From Rhodoferax sp. (GTDB lineage Bacteria; Pseudomonadota; Gammaproteobacteria; Burkholderiales; Burkholderiaceae_C): a stretch of DNA of 58,008 bases. Of the stretch, positions 36,218 through 45,348 are shown piece by piece. The stretch is from positions 1 through 58,008 of the forward strand of contig NZ_JANXUQ010000203.1 of the NCBI RefSeq assembly GCF_025356155.1. Reading direction: 5' to 3'. Under the pieces are notes generated by a model, which saw only the letters and a list, made by a program, of their open reading frames with translations, was not told where the DNA came from and did no database searches. Numbering within the stretch: position 1 is the first letter of the stretch; each line of letters opens with the position of its first letter. Position numbers and translations under genes: made by a program.

Positions 36218-36603
36218 TTCCGTTCTCCTTGCTTGAATTTAACCACTCAGCAAGGGATACGTTTTTCGGGGGCAAGGTCACTCCTGCGCCAAGAGGCTTG
36301 CAACGCAGCTTTGTTTTTGGGTCACGAAGAGCCAGGGTTTTGGGGCTTAACCGGCGGGCACTTGGAGTATGGGGAGTTTCTAATACGAAAGATCCAAGCT
36401 GCAATCGAGAGCTTTAACTGCGATCTTGTTTATGCTCCCTCGATCTTCGAGTCGCTGCCGGACAGTCGTTTACCGGGGATGGCGGAACTGGAGGCAGTAA
36501 GGCGCCAGGCAAATGCAACTGCATTGGCCATGTAGGAAACAGAGGCGCCCATGATGCAGCCTAACCTGTTGCTGGATATAAGCGATTTGCAGGCGCGCAA
36601 GCA

Positions 36604-36955
36604 TCTGGTTAGCCGCAGGTCAATTCAATATGGGATGCCCGGACGCTTACGCACATCGGGCACAGCCGCGGGAACTCTTCGTAAATACGGGCGATCCACA
36701 CCTCCCACAGGTAATGCGCCTTCGACCGTTTGGGTGTCGCAGGCTCGGGCGTGGGCGGGATCGATGACCCAGCGGAACCACCCCCGGGCGCGCCCTCGCT
36801 CATGTTGGCTGGCTCGGCGTGCACGACGACTTGCTTGGCCGGTTGTGCCAGCGCCGTCACCGCAGAGCACGGCGGCGAATTTGGGGCCAGCACGCCAAAA
36901 TAGCGGTGCTGATGGGTGCGCGGCGGTGGCCCCAGGACCGCAATGCGATCAGTTA
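36604..36955 (-). pseudogene. IS91-family transposase C-terminal remnant
   Basis: On the minus strand the frame reads PPPRTHQHRYFGVLAPNSP, then a degenerate Ala/Pro linker, then HYLWEVWIARIYEEFPRLCPMC, the C-terminal signature of IS91 (Y2) transposases. The frame is broken on both sides and there is no HUH catalytic domain. It truncates the 3' end of the deacetylase pseudogene. A relic. Confidence 0.8.
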
Positions 36956-37321
36956 GTTTCCCTGGCTACACGCTCCAGTGCCTCGCCGTAAACGCCACGT
37001 CAAACACCGAAGCATGGCCGCAAGGCCGTGGGTCGACGGCTGATCCGTCCGCTAATGCCCGGCTTCTTGCGCGCCTATCCCGAGGACTGCAAACCGCTCA
37101 TGCCGTGCTGACCACACTGGCCGTACATAACAAGCCATCCAGCAACGCGCCCTTCGTAGCCGCCCTGGCTCTGGTGGAAGCGGCGACGGATGAAGACCGA
37201 ACTTTGTGAAAAACCGGTGAATTGGGCACTGCGCGGCGTCGGCAAACGCAATGCAGCGCTGCGAGAACTCCGGTGAAATGACCATTCGGTATCATTCGCG
37301 CTTGCGATTTACGCGCCCGTT
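36956..37321. other. Degenerate spacer between the IS91 remnant and the large fusion gene
   Basis: About 366 bp with no protein-like frame and no recognised element. The open frame 36916-37209 was considered and has no family signature. It must hold the promoter of the gene at 37322. Confidence 0.5.
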
Positions 37322-40300
37322 GTGCCCCGTACACCAATACTGAAGACTTCCCAATTGATTTCCAATCCAAATACCCCATTGCCGAACCCGGCCGTACTAT
37401 GCTCGGGGGTAAAACTAGCGCCGTTGGTATCTATATTGATACGCAGTATGGACCGGGGCAGCCTACCTGATGCACTAACTTCAGTCGGCGCGCAAACGTA
37501 CCAATCCATTGAAGTAATACTAGTGAACGCAAAGGGAGTTGGACACAAAGATTTCCAACAGTGGCAATCACGTTTTCCCATTCGATTTGTCAATTCGTCA
37601 ACAAGGCTCGATCGGAGTGCAGCTGCAAATCGCGCGCTTGAGAATGCAAACGGCGATTACCTAATATTTCTGGACGACGATGACTTCATTGACTCTTGTC
37701 ATATAGAGTCCCTGGTCAATGCATTGCTTAACTCTCCAAACTGCAAGGCGGCTTATTCTGGAACGAGAGTCACCGACGCCACAGGGACAACGTTGGGAGT
37801 CTATGACCATTCATTTTCTTCCATGCAACTATTGGTGGGAAACTATTTACCGATCCATGCAGTGCTTTTCAGCCGAGATCTCGTTTCTGCGGGATGCCGC
37901 TTTGACTCAACGCTTGAGACATACGAAGATTGGGATTTTTGGCTACAGGTATCGCGCCACACGTCTTTCGTAAAAACGGGGAAAGTCAGCGCGGCGTATC
38001 GTCCCTTTTTGGGGGATTCTGGCATGTCCAAAACCGAAGATCGACCGCTTCAAAGGCAAAGACGTTCTGTGGTCTGGCAAAAGTGGTGGCGTTCCTGGAA
38101 AGTAGAAACGTTGGATCTACTGGCAGTCGGTCTGGAAGAACGACTAGAGAAGAAAGAAAGTGAAAACATCGCGCTGACAAGCGAGTTTGCTCTTCAGCAC
38201 CATAGCAATGCGAAGCTTGCTGAAGAAAACGCGCAACGTACCCATGAACTGGTCAACTTACAGACGGCCATTTACAGGGAAGAGTGCAAGGTTGTCAATC
38301 TCAATCAAACAATAGCAGAAATACACGCAGCCTTGACCCACAAAGTGGCTGTTTTGGAGATTCAGCAGCAGCAGATTGACATATTGAATAAAAACATCGC
38401 GCTGACAAGCGAGTTTGCTCTTCAGCACCATAGCAATGCGAAGCTTGATGAAGAAAACGCGCAACGTACCCATGAACTGGCCAACTTACAGACGACCCTC
38501 AACAAGGAAGAGTGCAAAGTTGTCAATCTCAATCAAACAATAGCAAAAATACACACAGCCTTGACCCAAAAAGAGGCTGTTTTAGAGATTCAGCAGCAGC
38601 AGATTGACATGTTGAATACGCAGCTCCGAGAAATCCTGACTTCGAGCAGTTGGCGGATGAGTGCACCGATTCGCCGTATTGGCTCTGTTACAAAAGCTAC
38701 TCGTCGAAAGATAAGAGCTGTTGGATTACTTATCAGTTCAACTTGGAGCGACCTTCGGCGGGAGTCGCTAACCAAGCAGTTGCAAAAAGCATATGAATTC
38801 ATGCGGCATGAGGGTTGGGCGGGTGTCAAGCTGTTATTGACCCATAAAACGCCAGAAGCCTCACACCCTGTTTCACACCCACGCTCCCCGGAGGTTATGG
38901 CATATGCCCTGGTACCGAGCTCCGCCTTAAAACCAGAACGCCACGGCTTTCAACTCCTGGACTCTATCGACTCAGATCAATACAACTATTTTTTTATTGA
39001 CGTATTTGATACAGCTGTAATCCGGCTGTTTGAAAAACCAGTAGACATATTCAAATACGTTGGATGTATTACGCACTCCTTCAATTTTGAAAAAAAGCGA
39101 ATTCAAAAGGAGCGTGATGCGCGCACATCAGGCAATGCACGCAAAGACATACGGTTAGTTGATATTTACAAAAATTTCTTAGCAGCCATTCCAGAAATTG
39201 AAATTGAGACCGAATTTAAATTCTGTATAGCGCATCCTGAGACCTATGCATTTTATAGAAAAATAATTGCGAAAGGCAAGAAAGTATATTTCGTTTCGGA
39301 TATGTATTTATCCAAAGATACACTGACTTCAATATTAAACAAAAATGGTTATACACAATATGAAGATATATACGTATCATCTGAAGATGATTATATAAAA
39401 GGTGATGGTAGCCGATTTTTATGGCTCCAGAAAAAACATCCTGACTCTGTTGATGCAGCCATTCACATAGGTGATAACCATATATCCGACTGGGTACAGC
39501 CAATAAAGAACGGGTACAGTGCTTTCAAATTTACACAGAGCATTGAATTTTATGAGCACGATGATTTTATTTTTACAAAAACCCCACATTTACTAGCCCA
39601 CAATAGTCTTGGAACATCCTTTATTCTGGGAATGTTTAGATACTGGAAAGCCAGCTACCTTGATAAATCACCAGGATACTGGAAGCAATTTGGATTTTTG
39701 TATGGGGGAGCACTCGTTTCCGCTTTTTGTGGTTTCTTGAATCAAAGAATCCGAACAGCTGGACTATCAACATCAAGAATATTTTTCCTGGCCCGAGATG
39801 GCGAAATCATGGAGAAAGTATATAAATTACTCTTCCCTGAACATGAGGCCGCATACCTGCTGGCTTCTAGGCGCTGCATGAGTTTTCCTTCCCTGACCGA
39901 GTCAAATTTGACCGACGATAACGAGACACTTAAGTTATTCACAACCCCAATAGGCATTGCTGACGCCAATGACTTGATGGACAGGTTTGGATACGAAGAT
40001 TTGCATGAATTAAAAACTGCATTTGACGAACTCGAATCTGGTCAACGGCTTCATTCGGAATCTGATATCTTAAAATCCATTATTGACAATAAAGATTCAA
40101 TTTTATCGAAAGCAAACTCAGAACGCCAAATGCTGATGGGCTATTTGGAATCCATGCATTTTTTTGAAGACTCAGATATTGTTATTGCCGACGTGGGTTG
40201 GGGTGGAAGCATTCAGAATGCCCTGGCCAAACTGCTTACTCAAGCCGAAAAGTTTGACAATCGACTCCATGGAATGTACCTCGGCGTAGGTGACAACGCT

Positions 40301-40717
40301 TCCCACAAAGAGCAAAAAACTGGGTTCCTGTTTCAGGGAAACAATTCAGCATTTATTGATTTTCTAAACCTTATTGAACTAATTACCTCCTCGCCAAGTG
40401 ATAGCGTTATGAGGGTAACGAAGGTTGATGAACAATATATTCCGGTCAGTCCGGATAAAAACTCGGATGAGCTCAATAGACAGTCGATTTCCAAGGATAT
40501 TCAATCTGGTATTTTGGAATTCGCTGAAATTCTTAAAGCAAGAAACATCGGAAACCTGGATTTCCTGCAACCCGATGACTTTACTGTATTGTTTGAATCC
40601 CTACAATTACACCCTTCAGAAGAAGATGTTCGTCAATTGGAAGGCGTAAAGCACGCAATGACTTTAGGTAACAATTTTGCACAGAATGTGCTGTACCAAA
40701 AAAAAATAACAATATGA
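37322..40717 (+). CDS. Giant fusion: GT2 glycosyltransferase, tandem coiled coil, HAD domain, C-terminal polysaccharide domain
   Basis: A 1131-residue protein. Residues ~30-250 form a GT-A/GT2 domain with LIFLDDDDFID as the metal site and YEDWDFWLQ. Residues ~275-440 form a coiled coil built from two near-identical 76-residue units, encoded by a 228-bp tandem duplication (38163-38390 and 38391-38618). About 550-725 is a HAD-superfamily hydrolase core (FFIDVFDTAVIR, KVYFVSDMYLSKD, IHIGDNHISD). From ~815 on, FFLARDGEIMEKVY, LASRRCMSF and VGWGGSIQNALAKL match a C-terminal domain found with HAD in other polysaccharide proteins. The GTG start is uncertain. AT content rises sharply after ~38900, suggesting transfer. 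It overlaps the next gene by ATGA. Confidence 0.82.
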   Translation: MPRTPILKTSQLISNPNTPLPNPAVLCSGVKLAPLVSILIRSMDRGSLPDALTSVGAQTYQSIEVILVNAKGVGHKDFQQWQSRFPIRFVNSSTRLDRSAAANRALENANGDYLIFLDDDDFIDSCHIESLVNALLNSPNCKAAYSGTRVTDATGTTLGVYDHSFSSMQLLVGNYLPIHAVLFSRDLVSAGCRFDSTLETYEDWDFWLQVSRHTSFVKTGKVSAAYRPFLGDSGMSKTEDRPLQRQRRSVVWQKWWRSWKVETLDLLAVGLEERLEKKESENIALTSEFALQHHSNAKLAEENAQRTHELVNLQTAIYREECKVVNLNQTIAEIHAALTHKVAVLEIQQQQIDILNKNIALTSEFALQHHSNAKLDEENAQRTHELANLQTTLNKEECKVVNLNQTIAKIHTALTQKEAVLEIQQQQIDMLNTQLREILTSSSWRMSAPIRRIGSVTKATRRKIRAVGLLISSTWSDLRRESLTKQLQKAYEFMRHEGWAGVKLLLTHKTPEASHPVSHPRSPEVMAYALVPSSALKPERHGFQLLDSIDSDQYNYFFIDVFDTAVIRLFEKPVDIFKYVGCITHSFNFEKKRIQKERDARTSGNARKDIRLVDIYKNFLAAIPEIEIETEFKFCIAHPETYAFYRKIIAKGKKVYFVSDMYLSKDTLTSILNKNGYTQYEDIYVSSEDDYIKGDGSRFLWLQKKHPDSVDAAIHIGDNHISDWVQPIKNGYSAFKFTQSIEFYEHDDFIFTKTPHLLAHNSLGTSFILGMFRYWKASYLDKSPGYWKQFGFLYGGALVSAFCGFLNQRIRTAGLSTSRIFFLARDGEIMEKVYKLLFPEHEAAYLLASRRCMSFPSLTESNLTDDNETLKLFTTPIGIADANDLMDRFGYEDLHELKTAFDELESGQRLHSESDILKSIIDNKDSILSKANSERQMLMGYLESMHFFEDSDIVIADVGWGGSIQNALAKLLTQAEKFDNRLHGMYLGVGDNASHKEQKTGFLFQGNNSAFIDFLNLIELITSSPSDSVMRVTKVDEQYIPVSPDKNSDELNRQSISKDIQSGILEFAEILKARNIGNLDFLQPDDFTVLFESLQLHPSEEDVRQLEGVKHAMTLGNNFAQNVLYQKKITI
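38163..38618 (+). repeat. 228-bp tandem duplication encoding the coiled coil
   Basis: Two adjacent units (38163-38390, 38391-38618) of 228 bp each, differing at a small number of positions. Each encodes 76 residues (N-I-A-L-T-S-E-F-A-L...Q-Q-Q-Q-I-D). The near identity of the DNA argues for a recent duplication. Confidence 0.9.
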
Positions 40718-41526
40718 CAACAATAAAAATTATTGCCGTTGTAATAAATCCAGAAATGTATGACAGATTCTTTTCTAAAAATCCTGCTCTCGAAGGTTGC
40801 GATCTCATTTCAGTTGACAATCGAACGTTAAATCGAGGCCTTCCAGTTATTTACAATGAACTTATTGCTCGTTATCTTAGTGAAGATTGTTGGCTGTTAT
40901 TTGTGCACGAAGACTTTGAAATAAAATCTAGTCTGTCTATTGTGAACGAACTGGATTCAAGACATATATATGGAACATTTGGACTTAATTTTGAAAATAA
41001 CTCGCCGGTCCCCTATGGACGACACGTCTGCAGCAACAAGGATGGGAGCAGAGCAGTAGAGGTGGGTCATAGCATCTCCCAACCTGTCGCCGTTCAGACT
41101 CTGGATTGCCAGAGCGTCTTGGTTCATACTCAACTACTGCGTAATAACCCTGGACTGCGTTTTGATGAAAACCTTACCTTCGATCTCTATGCGGAGGACT
41201 TGTGCATCTATGCTAAATATATGCTGGGTATTACCTCCAAAGTTTTCCCTCTAATATTTCAGCACTACTCTCACGGGAATCTAACTGATCGATACCATTC
41301 TGGATTACTTTACTTGGCAAAGAAATATCCTAATGTCGCAGTTGCCGGGAGCTGTTCATTCATCGGAGGCAGATCTTCAGAGCTTGAGAAATATTTTGTA
41401 TATGGTGTTGGCCAAGTTCAAAATATACACAGTACTTCCATTGTCAAACCAAAAATGACCCGTTGCAAGATCCGCATAAAACACCTTGCAGCCAAGCTAT
41501 TTTCAAAAATACGATCGCGAAACTAA
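40714..41526 (+). CDS. StrF-like glycosyltransferase
   Basis: A 270-residue protein resembling the GT-A-like StrF family found in polysaccharide clusters. Motifs in order: [60 protein letters not shown]. The acidic VHEDFE and FDLYAEDL positions correspond to the metal/donor site and the family D-L motif. The donor is unknown. ATG at 40714 overlaps the fusion gene stop by 4 bases, so the two are co-translated. AT-rich like its partner. The next feature is an IS remnant beginning near the stop codon. Confidence 0.75.
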   Translation: MTTIKIIAVVINPEMYDRFFSKNPALEGCDLISVDNRTLNRGLPVIYNELIARYLSEDCWLLFVHEDFEIKSSLSIVNELDSRHIYGTFGLNFENNSPVPYGRHVCSNKDGSRAVEVGHSISQPVAVQTLDCQSVLVHTQLLRNNPGLRFDENLTFDLYAEDLCIYAKYMLGITSKVFPLIFQHYSHGNLTDRYHSGLLYLAKKYPNVAVAGSCSFIGGRSSELEKYFVYGVGQVQNIHSTSIVKPKMTRCKIRIKHLAAKLFSKIRSRN

Positions 41527-41639
41527 ATAGTCGGACCTACGAAAACCAGGCGAGCCCCTGAAGTAGACCCCATCATCAAGACAGACCTGACGGTAGCTCG
41601 AGCTGCACCCGATTTCACACAGCTGGACCGCGCTGCCCC

Positions 41640-41831
41640 GGGGTCGCGCTTGCCCTCGAACCGTCTCTTGGCCTGGGCCTGTATTTCTCTCTTCCATTGG
41701 CCGACCTGTACCGGATGGACCCCGAACTCCTGGGCTATCTGATTGACTGTCTTCACCCCGCGTACCGCCTCAAGACCCACCTTGGCTTTGAATTCCGGCA
41801 GGTGTGTGTTGCGCTTCTTCGTTTCGCGCAT
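41640..41831 (-). pseudogene. Truncated IS3-family OrfA remnant
   Basis: The minus-strand frame encodes [19 protein letters not shown], then [20 protein letters not shown], a typical IS3 OrfA N-terminus. Homology is lost after ~residue 60 and there is no OrfB. A relic; its boundaries are approximate. Confidence 0.8.
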
Positions 41832-42369
41832 GGTTTACCCGTTTCTTTGGACAGTGTCCCACTGAAACACATGTCTCAAATTCGGGAGCTACTTCACAAC
41901 CATTCGGCGGCGTCAACAATGGCGTTTCGAAAGATCAAATTAGACGTAACCATTGTTTACGGATAAGTTCTTAGGCGCTACTGCGCCAAGGACGCCTAAA
42001 CCTTGCTGGAGAAGTTGGCCAGCTTGCCAGCACGCCTGCGCCGCCTGGAAGGAACTGGTGCCACAACTCTATGACAAATACGCTTAAACGTTGTACAGCA
42101 AGTCTGCAAAAAAAAGGGGCGGCACATGCGCCGCGAACAACCAATTGAAAAAGCAGGGAAGTCAAAAACCAGGCGGTTGAAGTGATCTCTTAAACTACTT
42201 ATCCCTTAACCAGTCGACCGTGCCTGAACATCGCCACCAAACCGCCCATTCAGGATCAAACCTGATTTGAAGAGGTCTCTAACGTGGAATCAGTCCTGCA
42301 GCATCTTTTTAACACTGGGCATGACCATATCATCCAAAGGCCCCTACAAATATCGCTATCCTGCAATCA
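41832..42369. other. 538-bp spacer between IS remnant and GT2 gene
   Basis: No coding frame of note. It contains the outer end of the IS3 relic (41832-41880) and an orphan leftward terminator-like hairpin (42108-42134). The rest (for example 41960-42080) may be eroded mobile DNA but shows no signature. The promoter of the GT2 gene at 42370 should lie here. Confidence 0.5.
42108..42134 (-). terminator. Leftward terminator-like hairpin with no leftward gene before it
   Basis: On the minus strand gcggc, a 6-base loop and gccgc are followed by ccc and a run of eight T. It is a good rho-independent shape, but no leftward gene ends here; it may be a relic. Confidence 0.6.
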
Positions 42370-43368
42370 ATGACCCAGCAGCCCGCCATTGCTACACACA
42401 CTAAACCAACCATGGTCACCGTCATCATCGTTAACTTCAATGGCGGCGACATGATTTGCCAGTGCCTCGGCGCGCTGCAACGGCAAAGCTTTCAGGACTT
42501 TATAGCGGTGGTGGTGGACAACAACAGTTCCGACGGGTCGGTGGCATCCATCCGCCTACAGCACCCCGAGGCGGTCATTCTGGCTTTGAATGCCAACGCG
42601 GGGTTCGCGAGTGGTGTAAACCATGCCCTGCGCACGCGTACACAAAGCCCGTTAGTGGCGCTGTTAAATCCTGATGCATTTCCGGCTGCGCATTGGCTGG
42701 AAAGCCTGGTGACAGCGGCAGATGCACACCCGGAGTTTGCGGCCTTCGGCTCCAGGATGTACAGCGATGATGCCCAATTGCTCCTGGATGGCGTCGGTGA
42801 CGCGTACCATGTTAGCGGCCTGCCCTGGCGCCAGGGACATGGTTACTCCAATGGCACGCAACATGACCGCGAGCGAGAGATCTTCGCCCCGTGCGCCGCT
42901 GCGGCCCTGTACCGACTGGATGCGCTTCAGTCCGTTGGGCTGTTGGACGAGGATTTCTTTCTCTATGTAGAAGATGTAGACCTGGGTTTCAGGTTACGAC
43001 TGGCGGGCTACCGGGCGCTGTATGTACCCCAGGCGGGTATCCAACATGTAGGCTCGGCGTTTGTCGGGCGCAACAGCGACTTTCAGGTTTATCACGGGCA
43101 TCGCAACCTGGTGTGGGTCTTCGTCAAAAATATGCCGGGCATTCTGTTTTGGCTTTTCCTGCCGCTGCACATTGCGCTTAACCTAGTGACGCTGGCATGG
43201 TTCAGCCTGCGCGGCAAGGGCCAAGTGGTACTACGCGCCAAACACGATGCAGTCCGGGGAATTCCGCGATATTGGGCTAAGCGAAAGTCTGTGCAGGGTC
43301 AACGCAAGACCAGTGTGTGGGCCATCCTGCGCCAACTGAGTTGGAACCCCTTTACTCGTTTCGAATGA
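42370..43368 (+). CDS. Family 2 glycosyltransferase (WbbL/rhamnosyltransferase-like)
   Basis: A 332-residue GT2 enzyme. VTVIIVNFNGGDM, VVVDNNSSDGSVAS, VALLNPDAFP and the WbbL-like FFLYVEDVDLGFRLRLAGY are all visible. The C-terminal hydrophobic stretch (~265-295, FWLFLPLHIALNLVTLAWF) suggests membrane association. ATG 42370 lacks a clear ribosome site; ATG 42412 is an alternative. It starts the second polysaccharide block; its neighbours run the other way. Confidence 0.92.
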   Translation: MTQQPAIATHTKPTMVTVIIVNFNGGDMICQCLGALQRQSFQDFIAVVVDNNSSDGSVASIRLQHPEAVILALNANAGFASGVNHALRTRTQSPLVALLNPDAFPAAHWLESLVTAADAHPEFAAFGSRMYSDDAQLLLDGVGDAYHVSGLPWRQGHGYSNGTQHDREREIFAPCAAAALYRLDALQSVGLLDEDFFLYVEDVDLGFRLRLAGYRALYVPQAGIQHVGSAFVGRNSDFQVYHGHRNLVWVFVKNMPGILFWLFLPLHIALNLVTLAWFSLRGKGQVVLRAKHDAVRGIPRYWAKRKSVQGQRKTSVWAILRQLSWNPFTRFE

Positions 43369-43375
43369 AACTAAG

Positions 43376-44146
43376 CTATTTGCGGCCACACACGATGGCA
43401 AGCAAATTCAAGGCCATGGCCTGCACCGCGGGGAACAAACTCCCCGTGCGGGTAGGCTCCACCCAAAAGGCCTCTGCCACCCGGCCCCTGCCAAGGTACA
43501 GCCCGCGGTAGATGTTCAACCCGTCCACCGCGCGTTCGTAATCACCACAGACCATGGCCGTGGCATGCTCAGCCAGCGCCAGCCGCTTGGTAGCAACCTG
43601 GTCGGTAATATCCACGACATGGGTGGCCGGTACCGGTGCCCACACTTCGTAAAACAAGAGTTGCTCCACACTGGCGGAACGGCGGCACAGCGGCTCCAGA
43701 AATGCCGCGATGCGGACATGGTCGCGGTGGTAGTCCAACGGAGACGGGAGAATGACCCAGTCGGGCTGGTAATCGGCGAGCAATTTCTCGATCTGTCGTT
43801 TCAAGTCCGGACTGGAAACAAATGCGCCATCCGGTTGGTTGAGCTGCAGCGAATCCGTAACACCCAGACGGGCCAGGGCGCGCACAAATTCACCCTGCCG
43901 CACCGCTCCTGCACCTTCCGGCAACCCTCCAGCGCCGCTGCCGTCGGTCACCAACACAACCTTGACCGGGCACAACGGCGCCAAACGCGCCAAAGTGCCA
44001 CCACAACCCAGCGTTTCATCGTCAGGGTGTGGCACAAAGACCAGCACCTTGCGCGCTTGCGTCAAGTCCAGCGCCTGCGGCAAAGGGCATGGCTCAAGCC
44101 CCGCCAACTGTTTGCGGATACGCCTATGGGTTAAAAAGCTGAACAT
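43376..44146 (-). CDS. PIG-L family deacetylase
   Basis: A 256-residue LmbE/PIG-L deacetylase. The metal-binding motif VPHPDDETLGCGG (H40, D42, D43 by ATG 44146) and the downstream DYHRDHVRIA are intact. It removes an N-acetyl group from a sugar or sugar conjugate. The ATG at 44146 overlaps the upstream glycosyltransferase gene by 23 bases. It is the working counterpart of the broken PIG-L at 34776. Confidence 0.93.
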   Translation of the reverse strand: MFSFLTHRRIRKQLAGLEPCPLPQALDLTQARKVLVFVPHPDDETLGCGGTLARLAPLCPVKVVLVTDGSGAGGLPEGAGAVRQGEFVRALARLGVTDSLQLNQPDGAFVSSPDLKRQIEKLLADYQPDWVILPSPLDYHRDHVRIAAFLEPLCRRSASVEQLLFYEVWAPVPATHVVDITDQVATKRLALAEHATAMVCGDYERAVDGLNIYRGLYLGRGRVAEAFWVEPTRTGSLFPAVQAMALNLLAIVCGRK

Positions 44147-45308
44147 ATTGCTCCACGACCGATGCCAGATTCGGCGCATGCAGGGCTTGCGCCGCAGCGC
44201 GCTGCGACAGCGCCTGCCGTTGCGCAGGATTGCCAATCAATTCTTCCAACGCGGCCACTAAAACACCTAGGTCAACTGGGATTAACCGGGCGCCATTACC
44301 CATGACTTCGGGCACACCGCCCACTGCGGTGCAGATGCAGGGCAGCCCGGCAATGAGCGCCTCGAAATTGGCAAGCCCAAATGACTCGGTGACCGAGGTA
44401 CTAGCGTACACATCGGCCGCAGCATAGTACGGCCACACATCGTCCACCGTCGCAAAATGGATGCGCCCGCCAAAGCCAGCCGCATCGGCCAATTGCTGCA
44501 TGCCAGGTCGATCGCCATCTCCCAGCAAATGCAAATGCAGCGATGGGTAGCGTTGGCCCAAGCTGGCGCAAGCCACCACCAACATATCGAAGCGTTTGAG
44601 CGGCACCAGACGCCCCACACCCAGCACATGCATGTCATTCGGCGACCACCCCAATTTTTGGCAAGCAACCTGGCGGTTCAGCGGCACCATGACAGGCGCA
44701 GCATGGCTAATAGCGTGCCAATGGGTGGGGTTGAACGGCAGGGCCAGATCCCGCGCCAACTGGTCCAAGGCCAGCTGAGTGGGCGCCGTAACCCAGTCGG
44801 CCGCGCGCAGTACAAAGGCCTCAAGACGGCGCAGCCAGCGCTGCAAACGCGGGCCTTGTACCAGCCCATCTTCATGGGTGGCACGGCTGTAGCAACCAAA
44901 TCCATGCTCCGTAATACCCCAGCGCACATCGCGTAAACGCAAGCGCTTCTTCCCTAGCCAAAAACCAAGGCCTAGCCATGGGTCATGCAAGTGGACAACG
45001 GTATAACCCTCGTCCCGCGCCGTGTGGGCTGCAAACCAGCCCATCTGCACACGCTCGGCCAACGCGCCCAGAACATGCTGCACATGAGGGCGGCCTGCAA
45101 CACCGGGCAACCGGTGCACACGCGCGAGCCAGCGATTGCGCGCGTCTTTGGCGGTGGAGGCCAAATCTTCTTGGCACAAGTAGCGCATACGCCAATTCTT
45201 GTCTGCCAACGCATCAACCACCGGCATCAGGCTACGGCCCAGACCATACCGCCGGTCACCGGACATCTCCCGGGTCACCATCAGGACATTGCGGCCATGC
45301 TCTGTCAT
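44124..45308 (-). CDS. Family 4 glycosyltransferase
   Basis: A 394-residue GT-B protein. The N-terminal half has the receptor-side fold (HLHDPWLGLGFWLG), and the C-terminal half has the GT4 signature LGVGRLVPLKRFDMLVVA and the EX7E motif in TESFGLANFEALIAGLP. It probably adds a sugar to the repeat unit. It overlaps the PIG-L start by 23 bases; 40 bp separate it from wzt upstream. Confidence 0.93.
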   Translation of the reverse strand: MTEHGRNVLMVTREMSGDRRYGLGRSLMPVVDALADKNWRMRYLCQEDLASTAKDARNRWLARVHRLPGVAGRPHVQHVLGALAERVQMGWFAAHTARDEGYTVVHLHDPWLGLGFWLGKKRLRLRDVRWGITEHGFGCYSRATHEDGLVQGPRLQRWLRRLEAFVLRAADWVTAPTQLALDQLARDLALPFNPTHWHAISHAAPVMVPLNRQVACQKLGWSPNDMHVLGVGRLVPLKRFDMLVVACASLGQRYPSLHLHLLGDGDRPGMQQLADAAGFGGRIHFATVDDVWPYYAAADVYASTSVTESFGLANFEALIAGLPCICTAVGGVPEVMGNGARLIPVDLGVLVAALEELIGNPAQRQALSQRAAAQALHAPNLASVVEQYVQLFNP

Positions 45309-45348
45309 ACAACCCTATCCGTGTTCGGCAGCACAGGCTGGCGCCGGA

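Larger units (their letters stand above)
34991..36280 (-). mobile_element. Complete IS3-family insertion sequence
   Basis: The ends are inverted repeats: 34991-35017 begins tgaccttgcccc and ends cgtatccc, and 36254-36280 is its imperfect reverse complement (gggatacg...ggcaaggtca). It is 1290 bp long, flanked by ctcc on both sides (4-bp target duplication). Two overlapping ORFs (35921-36217, 35028-35924) are intact. The element looks recently inserted and potentially active. Confidence 0.92.
34776..36603 (+). pseudogene. PIG-L family deacetylase pseudogene split by an IS3-family element
   Basis: The N-terminal piece (34776-34990) keeps RILVLALYPETAVFGCCGAILRH, a degraded form of the metal-binding PHPDDE start of PIG-L (LmbE-like) sugar deacetylases. 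A frameshift around 34935-34955 shifts the frame; the remainder then reads DRLIDGHPTGERELL. The IS (34991-36280) interrupts after GAACTCC. Removing it and one copy of the 4-bp target duplication restores ERELLRQEACNAALFLGHEE and FWGLTGGHLEYGE. Downstream, a TAG at 36533-36535 replaces a family-typical Tyr codon (ALAM*ETEAP), after which the frame continues as QPNLLLDISDLQARKHL. Homology ends near 36603, where an IS91-family remnant begins. At least four lesions; it cannot make an active enzyme. Confidence 0.85.

Noticed and set aside
36609-36893. A stand-alone small protein gene
   Set aside because: The sequence WEVWIARIYEEFPRLCPMC identifies it as the tail of an IS91-type transposase without a catalytic domain.
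36916-37209. A 97-residue open frame after the IS91 remnant
   Set aside because: It overlaps the relic and a degenerate spacer and has no family signature; unlikely to be a real gene.
38163-38618. CRISPR-like or mobile repeat
   Set aside because: Only two large, adjacent, in-frame units without spacers; it is a coding duplication.
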